Assembly (NCBI RefSeq): GCF_030272615.1
Contig: NC_081406.1
Location: 110,949,783-111,013,782 of the forward strand
Length of the DNA stretch: 64,000 nt
Source: Cryptomeria japonica
Taxonomy: Eukaryota; Streptophyta; Pinopsida; Cupressales; Cupressaceae
Direction: 5' to 3'
Shown: positions 10,091 through 22,661 of the stretch, one piece after another
Layout: every line of letters begins with the position of its first letter
Position numbering within the stretch: the first letter of the stretch is position 1
The notes under the pieces: generated by a model
The model's database searches: none
What the model saw: only the letters and a program-made list of their open reading frames with translations
What the model was told of the DNA's origin: nothing
Program-made: the position numbers and the translations under genes

Positions 10091-13000
10091 TTGTGTTAGG
10101 GGAAAATTCATCATTGCCGATCAAAATGAAAAGAAAGCATGAATCCTTAACTAATTAACAAATTCCGTAACATAAATAAAAGCATGCATTCAATATAATA
10201 AGGCTATAAATGAAATAAATTAAAACTCCCTATTGCATAGACACAAATTGCTTCCATTGTTCTTCTCTTCTTTGAGTAATGCTGGCTCTCAGATATTGCG
10301 CTGCTAAACTACAAAATGACACAAAGATTTAAAGTTTGTGATTCTTGAAAATGGAGATTTGATGTTGAATTTATAGACTCTATAAGGAGATTGATTGAGA
10401 TGTGGAACTGGAGTGAGCTAAAAAGATGATTGACAGTTTAACTAAATGATTGAGAGGTGGAACTCAATTGATTTAATTGTTAAGTAAAAGGATTGAATAG
10501 ATGACTGAATAGATTAATTAGTTAATTGATTTGATTGCATTGTTAGAAAAAGTTGATTAAGAGTTTAAAAAAGATGATTGGAAGATAACTGAGTTAATCA
10601 CTTAGTTAGGAATTTAGCATGTGCTGTAGGATTTTTTATTTGAATTTGAATTTGATGTTCTTTTTTAATTAAATTTTGATTTTTGAAAAGCGAAATTTAA
10701 TTACACATGCATTTGAAATTGGATGAAATTAGAAATTGAAATGCACATGCATATCTTTGTCTCTCTTGTTTTGTGCTATCAATTGTCCTCTCGATCTTGG
10801 TTATTATTAGAAAATTCTTACACTATCTAATAGACCTTTCAAATAGTCAATAGACGAAATAAATGAATGTTGATTTTGTAGGACAATAAATTCACTTTCT
10901 ACTTTATAGCTGATACAATGCATGCCCATTTCATTCTCTATAGGAAAAATGCTCTCACATGGTTCACATGTCAATGGAGATTGTTAAAGCAAATGATTAT
11001 ATTAATGGTGTGGAAGATGGATGTATATAATATTCATTTATCAAAATAGTTGTGTAGTCATCACTATTTTAAAGGAAAATTTGAGCAATTAGACTTACTA
11101 ACCCAACATGTGGGTGCTATCATTTTAGAATGGATGGGATAATTCCTTCTCTTTGATAATATTTTCAACGCTATTTCATATGTTAATCATAAATGGCTAG
11201 TAATTGTTCCAAGCTTATTGTGCAAACTGCAACCACGTTTTTCTTGTCACCAATTGTATAAAATATTATTTTGTAACTTGACTTGTGAATTATTTGAAAT
11301 GCTAATTTTTGTTATCATCTTTTAAGTTGGTTCTTTATCTTTGCACACACTTTCGTATATAGAGTGTCATTTATCACAAAATTATTGCCAACAATCAAGG
11401 GATAAACTCTAGAACAAATACAAATACCAAACAATGATTTACTTAAGTTAGCATCTAATCTTATACAATAATGTATTCATCACTGGTAGATTCATTTGCC
11501 ATACTAACTATCATAAAGCGATTTTGAGAAAAATAATCCCAAAACTTGTCTTCAATATCAATTGTATTTGCTTACTTATTTTCTAGATTTTGATACATTA
11601 TTAATTTACACAATTATAAATCTGATTCTTTTCATATAAATTCTTCACAACATCAACAAGTTCCTACCATTTAATGTGTGTCTCTAGGTTATATTTGTGA
11701 GTTTGAGTTTCAAGATAATTTCACCTAGCAAAATAACTCTTCATCTACGATTTATATGCATATTATAAGTGTTTTTAACAATAAACATATTTTTGAAAGG
11801 TATGTTTTTTTTAAAAGTTTGTTATTAAATTCATAGTGCTTGTAACTACTACTTTGAGTTCAATTGTAAAATTTCATGCATGTAATATATCTAGATTAAC
11901 TACTTTCAATTTCAAAACCATTTCAAATTACACATCCTTCTTTTCTTAAATTTTTACAATAATATAAAACATCATATCATTGGTAGGAACTTGATGCCAT
12001 GTGTCCCTTGCTATATTTGGTCATGTAATTAGCATGGTTTAATATTACATTAAAATATGGCATATTATTTTTAAGCCTTATAGTCTACATGTCTATAATC
12101 CACTATTTACGTGCATGGATAATTAATCTACAAAGGACAATAAAGTACAACTCTAAGGGATTAAAACCATTGTGGACCTCATTTAAGAAAGGACACCAAA
12201 TAAAATGACTGAAAATTCTATTGAATCACAAGTTTTAAGGAAGTTAAGCCTCTCACAATCATGTAGGGATCTCTGTATAGCATCCCTATAATCTCCTTTA
12301 GATTTCTTTACCATCCAGATACCATTGTTTAGGTGAAAAATTAAAGTAGCAATAGTCACTGTCAAGACCTAGAAATAAATGTCTTTGGTGGACACCATGT
12401 TGTCCTTCCAGGAATGTGAAATCGATAGAGAGGGACTAGTAGAAGCCCTCCAGGACTTCAATTTAAGTGGATAAATTTCTCTCAACAACAATCTTCTAGA
12501 TCTCATTGTTTCTTTTTAAAAGATCATAATTCTTTGGCTTGATTTGGACAAGGTTCCCACCCATGCTGAAAAAAATCCCAAATCGATAGAAGATAGAGAA
12601 TAACCAAAGCCAAGGGAGAAAGAAGGATATAATAAGCTTTGGTGCCCTAAGAAGTGAAATAGGTGGACTTGGATATCCCACCAAATAAATTGTATGAGTA
12701 AGAGGCTTCATCATAAAATGGCAGATAGTTAAATATCTAATTTAAGTAAGTTATTGAAATATAGCCAAGAAATTTTAAGTGTTTTAGTATGATGAGAGTT
12801 CAACTTATATAAATTAGTCTAAGATCAACATTCTTAGAGTTTCAAAAATTTTTACAAATATTGGTTCCTACTTTAAGAAACTTGTTCAAGTTAAATTACA
12901 TATACATGTAATAATGTTTATTAAATCCCACAAAATACTAGAATTTTTCTAAAGACTATGAAACACTAAAATATATATAGTCAATCGAATGCTAAAACAT

Positions 13001-13275
13001 ATATATTCCATGAAATATTGAAATGAAGTGTGCATGTGTAAACAATTAAAATTGAAATAAAGTCCATGGAATTTGTACTAAAATATGTCTCTAGAGTCAT
13101 AAATTAGGCAACACAATAGAATATATAGATCAAAGTTCATGTAAAATAGTGAAATATATTTATCTAAGTCCTATCGTCCTAACATCAAGAGTTATCTTTA
13201 ATTCACGTGAACTAGATTGACTTGTGTCCTTTTATATAGGATAAGAAAACTTTAAATTAGATTTTAATTAAAAAA
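10091..13275. other. AT-rich non-coding DNA, nothing recognised
   Basis: There are no long reading frames, no LTR pair and no conserved domain. Short open stretches on the minus strand near 12183-12365 and 12496-12714 show no family resemblance, and I do not call them genes. Local composition is rich in poly-A and poly-T words, as in old degraded repeats. Confidence 0.5.
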
Positions 13276-13493
13276 ATAATATGTACACATACGCACGATT
13301 TAAATTTGATTTGATTCATTTTAATTTATAAAACTGCAAAATATTTTTTAAAAATTTACATGCTCTATAAAATAGACATAAATTATTGTATGAAGCTACT
13401 CATCTCCTCCCACAATCTATTGTGTAGTTGTTATAGGTATGACTGAGTTGAGGCCCATCCAATGTTAAGAGAAATAAACTTGAAATAAAAATT

Positions 13494-13592
<99 letters not shown>

Positions 13593-13757
13593 CATGTGCA
13601 CATGTGTCTGATTTAAATTTGATAAATAATTTATTTTAATATGTAAACAATCATGAAAGAAAAAATTTAAATGTACGTTTTAGAGGGATGCATAAATAAT
13701 TGTATGAGACTAATCATCTCCTCCCACAAACTGTAGTGCAAGTGGTATAGGTACTCT
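13276..13757. repeat. Diverged tandem duplication flanking a (TA)45 tract
   Basis: A segment at about 13276-13440 recurs at about 13590-13757, offset near 313 bases. The shared core runs from ATAAATTATTGTATGA through CATCTCCTCCCACAA to TATAGGTA, with scattered substitutions. A perfect TA dinucleotide run (13499-13589) lies between the two copies. Confidence 0.6.
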
Positions 13758-16489
13758 TAGATTAGGACCAAAATTCTTATTAGCTAACTCCTGAAAGGTC
13801 AAAAAGGAACATGTAAAAATTAGATTAAAACATCCAAGCATCAATTTTATTAGTCAATATATTTAAAGATAGACAAATTGTGCATAGAAAATTTATATTT
13901 AAATGACCTGAAATGATGTTGATGGCTCGTGAAATTAGCCCTGATCAGTAGTTTGAGTAATATGCATCCTAATATTAATATTAACCTATACACATATATA
14001 ATGAATTATATTATAAAATATTTAATACATGTTTGATAGTGAATTCAAAGTACAAATTTCTTGGTGTAGTTTCTAAAATATACATACTGGCAATGGCTCA
14101 TGCATAACAGTTAATGATAGATGAGAACTCACCACATCCTTTGGTTGGTCAAATATAGAATCTATATGACCTCCCTGGGGCAACACAAATATTTCACATG
14201 TTTAGGATTGAATTAATTACCAAGGTTTAAATTATTTAATATATCTAAAAAAAATCAACATGATAATTCTAGATAATGGTAAATACCTTAAAAGTTGTCT
14301 AGAGTTGTACAAGTTTTGACACAAAATAGAATTGATCAAGTGTAGTTGATGTTCTATAGATAATCATCTAAACCAAACAATTTGAATGTTGAAATATAAT
14401 ATCATCCAGGATATTAAATTTATAAATTATTTTTGATACGTACACTAAAAACACACTTAATTTATATTACATGTACATACCTATGTACTTGATGATCACC
14501 AAAAAATAGAAAATCCACATATGATGTGATATCATCTAGTGAACATGCATCCAAACTAGATGTAGGAGAAGATCCATAACAGACCTTATTACAATTTTAA
14601 CACTAATGTAGTCTCCACCTATGTGAGCATCTAGGAAGAGCTGCATTAGATGCTCATACATGTTACCACTGACATCTCTTGTCATGTGGGTAGCTTTAAG
14701 ATTACCTAAGAGTGCACTCAATGCTCTTAATACTAAAAATATTGCTCTATGTTGAATAATTATGGGAATATTACCCGAGAAGGAGTGATTATGGGTGGAA
14801 TAGGCATGGGTTGATTTGGATTAACACATGCTCCTAACCTGTGTTGTACCATGCCATGACCAACACCACAAATAATCTCATGTAAAAATAATTAAGATGA
14901 ATATGTATGAATAAGAAAAAAACAAATAAGAAATGGTGATTTGATTTTGGTCTATAGGATGAATATTTTTTTTTTAAATAAGTGTCTCATAAACTTCTTT
15001 TTAATATGACTGATGATGTTGGAACGACATGCCCTCTAACCCCATGTGAAATACTTTTGACTCAGAGATATGAATCAATGAATTTACAAATGGGGGACCT
15101 CATCCCCATTGATCAAAGTTGAGGGTCAAACCTATTAGCATATTGGATCAGTGAAGGCATGAGCCCACAATTACAATCGCCTATTAAAGGATTGAATCTT
15201 GATAGCCACAACAACAACACCACCACTTAACCAAAACCTATGGGAAGAATCCTATAGGATGAATATTGGAGCATAAATTACATGATAATTTTATTTGGTG
15301 GCAAAAGTTAATATATTCATGTCCATGTCCCATCAACTTTGAAAGGGCTTATTGCTAGTTAGAGAATGCTATCATCATGGGTATTGGCATCATTACTACC
15401 TATAAACTCTAATTCATTGGAATATCAGCTTATGTAAATCTTAATAATAATATATGTAATCAAGTATAACCTTTAAGAAACATAGCCTATGATGCAAGAG
15501 TTCTCAAACTTTAGAAACAAGACATGAGAATCTTTAGGAAAGAGGCTCTAAACTATATAGAGTTGTTCAAAGATTTAAACACCAAGCATTACATGAACTT
15601 GAACCTAAAGTCAATAGTGATTTATGCAAACATGTCACTTAAATTTTAAATCATAAACATGATATAGAGTGAAACTTTCCTAGGATTTTGATCATGCATC
15701 TAACTCTCAATTAAAGTACAAGAATAATTATGTAGATTAATGTTTCACTTGAAGGTACATAGAGAAAGTCTATCGATTGGCTATGGACATAGTACCTTAG
15801 GATGAACCTATGGACAATGTTAACTTTGGAAAATATTTTAAATATGGATATGAACATACATATAATGTCTATGGTTTTCAATAATTACAAAATTATGCTT
15901 ATAAATAAATGTAGAAACAAAATTAGTATATGGACAAATGTTATACTTGTTATATATTAAAACATAAAATCTAATGACTTAAAGCTTAATGCAAATGTAT
16001 AATCTAGATAAACACAAGGAGTTAATAAAACATTTGAAAGCACAAGAAAATTTGAATAAGAAGCCTAATCATTAGACTTTGATACCAAATGTAATCACAT
16101 TCTTCTTCTAGAATTGATTAAATATTAGGAACAGATTTAGTAGATTAAATATTAGAATTGAGATAGTTAATAAAACATAATGTTAATAAAATAGATGTAA
16201 ATAACCAATGTAAACTATAATATCATATTGTTTTAGTGAACGTGATACCTTTTATTCGAGCTTCTATTTTTGGAAAGCTTGGATTTGGATCCTCTCTACT
16301 TGAGGGGAGACATTAGTAGGGGTTTTCTTCTTGTAGAATGAACCCTATTCTTACTAAGGTGTCCCTCATTCTTACTCTACCTGATGAGTGGGTGGATAGA
16401 GCCTCTATAGGCTTGGATTCTTGTTAGAATGCAGTAATTTCTCCCCAACATGTGGAAACTTCTACCACTGTCTAAACTTAGATTCCACT
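13758..16489. other. AT-rich non-coding DNA, nothing firmly recognised
   Basis: I see no supported gene. On the minus strand TTTGGTATCAAAG (near 16076-16090) resembles a decayed initiator-Met primer site next to a TGTAATC terminus, which could mark an old Copia element, but no LTR pair was found. 16240-16480 is less AT-rich and unassigned. Confidence 0.4.
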
Positions 16490-16497
16490 GTGAACCA

Positions 16498-17981
16498 GGC
16501 CTGGAATTTGACAGTCACCCCTACCTGTCATATCAATTTTTGATGATGGTTTGGTCATTTCAATACCTTTCATTTGACGTTTTAAGAAAAATATTAATTG
16601 TCAAAAAAAGTATCCTCAAATTTTTCTAGCCATTTTATTCAAAAATTTCTTTTTACTTGTACTTTTTCCTAATTTACTATATAAATTTCTAAATTCACAC
16701 TCAAAAATCTTGTTTACGATTATATTATATTTTGAAAAGATTCTAAATTAATACATATTTATAATAAACATTGTAAGATCTGAGGTTTATGTATATTAAT
16801 ATTAGATGATAATCAATTAATAATTACTAATTTATTAATAACACATGTCAATATCTTAAATATCATATAAATATATATTATAACACGTATCTAAATTTAT
16901 ATTTAAAACAATCTTATAAAAAATAAAATTGATTAAGAAAATAGAAACTTTTATATTATATCATTTCAATTATGAGAAGTTTCAATTTAACACAATCTTA
17001 TTAAAAATATCTTAAAAAAGAAATTGATTAAGTTTCTAAAAATTAGAAACTATTATAGTCTACTATTTTAAAATATTCTAAATAAATTTGTATTTTTATA
17101 ATAAACATTCTAAAATATATATATATCAATATTATGAATTAAAATATTATATAATATATATTATCTATTATAATTTATTATAGTTTAGTAATAATTTTAG
17201 TTGACAAAATGTTCTGTCTTCTATGGAGAATTCTTGTCAAAATCGGTGGATGGTGGCTTTTTCTGAGGAATTGGAAAGAGCAGTTAATGTGGTGTTGCAG
17301 AAGGTTTCTTATTTTGTTGTTACTTATTTGGCTTTTGCTTTGGATTATTCTTTGGATCGGTCTCATCCTGCTTCCTGAGGGTCTTCAGTATCCTTCTCTG
17401 CTTCTTATCTGCATTAGTTTATGTTTGCTCACCATATTTGTGTTGGCAGGATCACTTATTCTTGGTTCTCTTCTGGCTTTGAGTTTTGTTTTCTTCAGAG
17501 CTTTGGACTCTTGTGGTGTATAGACAAGTTGGCTTTTGGGGTGATGGCACTGAATTTTGTTGGACATCTTTGGCTCCATCTTGAGATGCTCTCTTTTAGA
17601 CTGACTCTCATAGCTTTCTTTATATCTAATGCAGGTGGCAATGTATTGCAATGTAACTAGGGAGTTTATTTGGAATGCCTATGGGCTTTTTGTAATGGGT
17701 AGATAGGCTTATGTTCTTTTGAGAAATACTGAAGGGTTTTCTTACTGGTTCTTTCCCTTCAGTGCTCTTTGACCAGACACATGTAAAAAAAAAAAAAAAT
17801 CAATATAATTTTAGTGGTCTCATCCACTTTTATCAAAAAAAAAAAAAAAAATTGACTGACATATGTACAGTTTTAAGATAAAAGAACATGTCAATACATA
17901 CAGTTCAAAATAAATTTGAGCTGTCCTATATGGTCTAAAAGTGAAAAAAGGTCAAATTGACCGTCAAATTCCAAGCCTCCC
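16498..17981. mobile_element. Candidate TIR DNA transposon or MITE with 8-bp target duplication
   Basis: The left end begins GGCCTGGAATTTGACAGTC. The right end, reverse-complemented, begins GGGAGGCTTGGAATTTGACGG, so 17 of 19 core bases match, with a 4-base difference at the tip. The direct repeat GTGAACCA lies just outside both ends (16490-16497 and 17982-17989). An 8-bp duplication fits the hAT superfamily, though the tips are not a classic hAT end. There is no transposase. The interior is AT-rich and carries a LINE-like insertion (17206-17851); without it the element would be about 840 bp. Confidence 0.5.
17206..17851 (+). mobile_element. 5'-truncated LINE-like 3' end with poly(A)
   Basis: A T/G-rich block unlike its AT-rich surroundings ends in ATC followed by a 17-base A run (17835-17851), with an earlier A run at 17786-17800. 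This is the look of plant L1 3' untranslated tails. The short reading frames inside are Leu/Phe-rich and have no domain. TTGAC occurs at 17201 and directly after the tail (17852), possibly a short target duplication. Confidence 0.4.
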
Positions 17982-18019
17982 GTGAACCACCATTTGCCTT
18001 AATTCATCAATCATGCAAT

Positions 18020-18390
18020 TAGTCATGCAATACTAGGATGGCTTCCAGAATTTTCTAAAATCCCTTATAAATCATGCAAATGCAAATAATGCAAAGAACA
18101 TGCAAAATTAAATCTGTAAAATTAGCTCAGTTAACCAATCTGTAAAATTAGCTCAGTTAGCCAGTCATGCAATCAAGTTAATTATATCAGTCATGCAAAA
18201 GACTCAATATTATGATTTTTCTAAAATTTTCTATATTCTTATGAATTCCTCTTTAAAAAGAGAAGATGTAAATCAATTATTTGAAAAAAAGCAATAAAGT
18301 TATGTTTTGGTGCACACAATACAATTTTCGTGTGATTCACTTATTAACTTTTCTGTGTTAATTTCTATGTGATTGAAATTATTAAATTAA
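18020..18390 (+). repeat. LTR fragment sharing a block with 28.7-28.9 kb
   Basis: The block AATAAAGTTATGTTTTGG (near 18292-18309), with its neighbours, matches the reverse complement of about 28741-28800. The upstream words TTCTAAAATTTTC match as well. It looks like the R/U5 part of an LTR family present twice in the window in opposite orientation. A 25-base direct repeat (AATCTGTAAAATTAGCTCAG core) occurs twice at 18112-18162. Confidence 0.45.
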
Positions 18391-19576
18391 CGCATATGGG
18401 CCTCCAATACTGGCTGGTTCATAATCTCTGTTTCAATTGCACAGGGACTATTCTAGAGTTCTTCAAAGAGTTCCTTAGTTCCTAGGTAACTCCTTTCTTC
18501 CCTTAAAGAGATGGGGTAGCTGATTTTAATGCTTCCAAGTTGCATTTTCTGCTCATTTGGGTTTTGTCTCCTAGAGCTCCCTCTAGGTTTCTGGTATGGT
18601 TGTATTATTCAAGGCCTAGCTGAGACCCAGTCAATTCATTTCCTTGGATAGTGTTACTAAATCTAGATCTATATTTATTTGTGATAGATTTTGTGTCTTG
18701 GCAAAACTTGGTCCTCAGCTGCCAAGTAATGTGAAAATCCACTCCAACTTTGGGATGTGGGAGTAGGATGTTAGCTGGGCTTTTCTCTTCGATCTGCCAT
18801 ACATTTGGATGAGAGAATGCCCGATTTGGTGTGTCCTCTTTCTCAGGAAAAATACAACTGGGATGATAAGAAGCTGCTGCGAATTATTTTTGAAGGGAAA
18901 AGGATCCTACTGTAAGATCTATAGAGAATTTGAATATGTCTCTAGTGCTCCTTCTGAGTCTGCTCGAAGGCCCTGGGTCAAGATGTCATTCAAATGCTTT
19001 CAGAGTCGTCGTTTTTTGTTTTCCTTTCGGTTTTTGAGGGTTTCTTCGAGTTCTATGTTATGATGAAAAGACTGTTTTTGTTAGTTCTTGTTATTCTCAG
19101 TCTCACCTCTGGTGAGCTTTTTTCTGTTACCTTTTAGGCCGTTGTTTCCAGACTTTTATAAGTTTCAATTGATCTTTGTAATTTACCTATTCTAATCTAT
19201 TATACTTGAAAAATTCTAGTCTCTCAATTTTGCAAGTATTCAACAACTTCAATGATTGTTCTTAGAAAACACTTATTCATCTAATTCCTAATAAAGCAAC
19301 TTGTAGATATTTGAAAGGATGTAACAGAAATTCTTATTACCCGCATTAAATGTTTCAACGAAAAGAAATTCGCAGGAGGGTCCAAACTTCCTATTACTGG
19401 ATATGAAAAAATTCGTTAAAATTATTTCCTACACAATTAACAGATAAACAATTAATATGTAAACAATTAGTCAAAAGTTGCTGCGTATAGAATTAATATG
19501 ATGAAGCCTCCCTAATATTTCTGCGCATCAAGAGACAAAAATCTTCTCTGTAAGTTATTACAGTGATAGCCAATAA
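18391..19576. other. Unrecognised non-coding stretch
   Basis: The composition is mixed and less AT-rich than 10-16 kb. A reading frame at 18809-19063 is open but has no recognisable domain. No LTR, TIR or RNA gene was identified. Confidence 0.4.
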
Positions 19577-19581
19577 GTAAC

Positions 19582-19885
19582 TGTTGGAAGTGAATTCCAA
19601 CGGACTTTTTCCTTTTACCACTAAAATTCTTGGCTCTTCAATTTCTCTTTGTAAGCTCTTTAAGAGATGATTGCATATCATTTGTAGAGATGAATTCTGG
19701 AGCTGCTTACAGCTGTGTGTGTGCAAACCAGACTTGGTTACTAATATATTGATTCCCCTGCCTTAAGTGTGGATGTAGGCAATTGTCGAACCACGATAAA
19801 TCTGTGTGTCTAATTTGTCTATGTTCTGAATTTATAATTCTGTTTTCTCTGCTTTTTTTTTTAAATTCGTTTCTTCATCCTAACA
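19582..19885 (+). repeat. 5' LTR of Copia-2
   Basis: 304 bp, TGTTGG...CTAACA, paired with 27905-28211. It ends directly at the primer-binding site. Confidence 0.9.
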
Positions 19886-19899
19886 ATTGGTATCAGAGC
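19886..19899 (+). other. Primer-binding site of Copia-2
   Basis: ATTGGTATCAGAGC, complementary to the 3' end of initiator tRNA-Met, begins at the first base after the LTR. Confidence 0.9.
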
Positions 19900-19945
19900 G
19901 AGGTTAAATCGCTGTTAAGATTTCGGTGGTTGAAATTCCAAAATC

Positions 19946-22132
19946 ATGGAAGAAACGAAGATAGAGAAGTTCTCTAGTCAGAGCTTCGGGTTATGGAAGG
20001 TGCAGATGGAGTCTTTGCTGATAAAACAAGACCTTTCACTTGCGCTTAAAGGAAAAGCAAAGAAGCCAACTAGGATGGCTGATGAAGAATGAGAAAAATT
20101 AGACAAGGCAAGAGTGATAATTTTTCTCTCGCTGTCGAACAATGTCCTCTTCAATGTCACGGGTGATGCAACAACAAAAGATGTATGGGATAGACTCACA
20201 GCCATGTATGGAATGGCGTCGACTGCAAATAAAGTGTTTATCATGAAGCGCTTGTACAAACTTAAGATGAAAGAAGGTTGTGCTATGACAAACCACATCA
20301 ATAAATTTAATACATTGATTAGTCAAGCAACTTCGGTGGGGATGACACAAGATGATGAGAGCAAGGCTGTTCTTTTATTATGTTCTTTGCCAAGCAACTG
20401 GGATGGCGTTGTAACAGTAGTTAGCACATCAATATCCAGTAAAAATAAGTTGGTTTTTAATGATGTAGTAGCTACTCTTCTCAGCAAGGATTTGAGAAGA
20501 AAGAATGATGAACCTTCATCCGGTGAAGCCTTAATGGTGGTCAGCACGGAAAATAGAGGTAGAAGTCATAATAGAGGCAGAAATAATTATCATGGATGTT
20601 TGAAATAAGCAAGGAGATCGAAGTCTAGAAACAGAAATGGGGATTGTTAGTTTTGTGGCAAAGTTGGTCATGTAAAGAAGGATTGTAGAAACTTCAAAAG
20701 GACACAAGAGAGGGTGCGGGATAGCGAAGAAAATACAGTTTATGATAAAGATGATAGTATACTAATCCTTTCAACAACCGACACTACTCCGGATTCATGG
20801 GTGCTTGATTCTGGTGCCTCACATCATGCTACCTCATGTCTTGAAGCGTTCATTAACTACCATGAAGGTTGTTTTGGAAATGTTTTCTTAGGAGATAACA
20901 AATCTTGTGAATTTACAGCCAAAGGTGATGTGTTGCTGCCATTAGAAGGTGGTAAAACATGGATGCTCAAAGATGTTCGCCATGTCCCAAAATTGAAGCG
21001 GAATTTGATATCCGTTGGACAGCTCTTTGATCAAGGTCTTAATGTAAATTTTCTTCCGAATACATGGAAGGTAACTCATGGTACCATGCTGATTGCAAAT
21101 GGTAATAAAGTGGGTAGTCTATACATATTTAAGACTCATGGTGAAGTGGGAGCTACAATGGTGATTGAGGGCAGCAAAGTGGATCTTTGACATCAAAGAC
21201 TTGGGCATATTCGCAAGAAAGGACTCCATGTTATGCACACAAGAAATCAGCTTTCGGGCCTCAAACTTGTTGACTTAGCCTTTTGTGAACATTGCCTTTA
21301 TGGCAAACAAAAAAGAGTCAGTTTTTTGAAAGGTGGACATGACACAAAGACAACACCATTGGAACTTGTATACTCGGATGTTTTTGGGCTTACCGAGGTA
21401 ACCTCCATTGGAGGAGATAACTATTTTGTCACCTTTCTTGATGATTGTACAAGAAAAGTATGGATTTATATGCTTTCTAAGAAATCTAAAGTCTTTTCAA
21501 AATATAAAATTTTCAAAGCATTAGTTGAAAATTAGATTGGGCATAAGATTAAGTGTTTACAAACCGATAATGGTGGAGAATTTTTTTCATGTGAATTTGA
21601 TAATTTTTGTGTTGATAATGGGATTAGAAGAATTAAGGTTGTTCCCTTCACTCCTCAAGTAAACGGTGCAGCCGAGAGGATGAATAGGACAATTCTTGAA
21701 AAGGCATGATGTATGTTGTCAAATGCAGGTTTAGGCAAGGAATTTTGGGCAGAAGCATGTAACATGATAGTATATTTAATCAACCGAAGTCCCTCATCTA
21801 AATTGGATTTTGGTATTCCGGAAGAGGAATTGCAAGGGAAAAGGATTTCATACTCCCATCTTCATGTGTTTGGATGCGAAGCCTTCTCGCATATACCCAA
21901 GGAGAAGCAAACCGAATTGGATCCAAAGTTGCTAAAATGTATTTTTGTGGGTGATGGTGAAGAACAATTTGGTTTCAGATTGTGGGATCCTTTTCATAAA
22001 AGAATTGTTCGCAGCAGGGATGTCATTTTTCATGAGATTTATTTCCCCGCACTACAAGGTTCCAATGAATCAAAAAAAGAATATGTCCCTATATGGGTTA
22101 GTGCAGGATCAAGGGGGGCCAAAAAGTGGTGA
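19946..22132 (+). pseudogene. Copia-2 gag, protease and integrase (one frame with stops)
   Basis: From the ATG at 19946 one reading frame runs about 729 codons with no frameshift, only stops (20090, 20606, 20648, 21188, 21533, 21707, 22130). Order: Gag core (FGLWKVQMESLL; VWDRLTAMYGM; YKLKMKEG), knuckle FCGKVGHVKKDC (near 20651) with its first Cys just before a stop, and aspartic protease motif WVLDSGASHHAT (near 20799). Next is the pre-integrase zinc segment (HQRLGH near 21191, CEHCLYGKQK near 21287), then the integrase core (YSDVFG, FLDDCTRKVW, TDNGGEF, VNGAAERMNRT) and HVFGCEAF. Copia-3 still has Trp at the 21188 stop and Arg at the 21707 stop, which supports TGG to TGA and CGA to TGA changes. 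Confidence 0.9.
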
Positions 22133-22396
22133 TGTGAAAAAAATAGCCTTCCTCACTCGCCTAAAAACGTGAAAATCCATGTTGACTTTTTGCTTGGCCT
22201 GGGTGTCAGTACACCTTGGCCTGGTAATTACCTATGCAAATCGGATATCTGATAAAATTGGATATCTGATTTTTATTTGTAATTTTAATTTTTAAAAATA
22301 TACTATATGTTATATATTATATAATACGTAAACTGCCACATGGCAGAAATCCGATATCCGATTAAATCGGATATCAGATTTTATTAGTCATATTTT

Positions 22397-22629
22397 AGAG
22401 AGAGAGAGAGAGAGAGAGAGAAGGAGAGGGGGAGAGAGAGAGGAGGAGAGGGAGAGAGAGAGAGAGAGGGAGAAGGAGAGGGAGAGAGGGAGAGGGAGAG
22501 AGAGAGAGAGAGAGGAGGAGAGGTAGAGAGGGAGAAAGAGAGAGAGAGAAAGAGAGAGAGAGAGAGGAGGAGGAGAGAGAGAGAGAGGGGGAGAGAGAGA
22601 GGGAGAGAGAGAGAGGGAGAGAGGGAGAA

Positions 22630-22660
<31 letters not shown>
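22397..22660. repeat. (GA)n-rich tract
   Basis: About 264 bases of GAGA interspersed with GGA and GGGGA. It is the left half of the palindromic insertion; Ser/Leu-repeat frames on the opposite strand are simple-repeat artefacts. Confidence 0.95.

Positions 22661-22661
<1 letters not shown>

Noticed and set aside
12183-12714. Two short minus-strand frames considered as exons of a host gene
   Set aside because: No splice-joined domain, no homology that I recognise, and stops in all frames between them.
16076-16110. Primer-site-like TTTGGTATCAAAG next to a TGTAATC terminus on the minus strand
   Set aside because: No partner LTR, polypurine tract or gag/pol could be found nearby; kept only as a note in the region entry.
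17209-17660. Leu/Ile/Trp-rich frames that look like membrane proteins
   Set aside because: The T-rich composition of a LINE-like 3' tail gives such frames in several phases; no conserved protein.
19886-19899. tRNA-like word at LTR ends considered as a tRNA gene
   Set aside because: Only the 12-base complement of the tRNA 3' end is present; no cloverleaf or internal promoter boxes.
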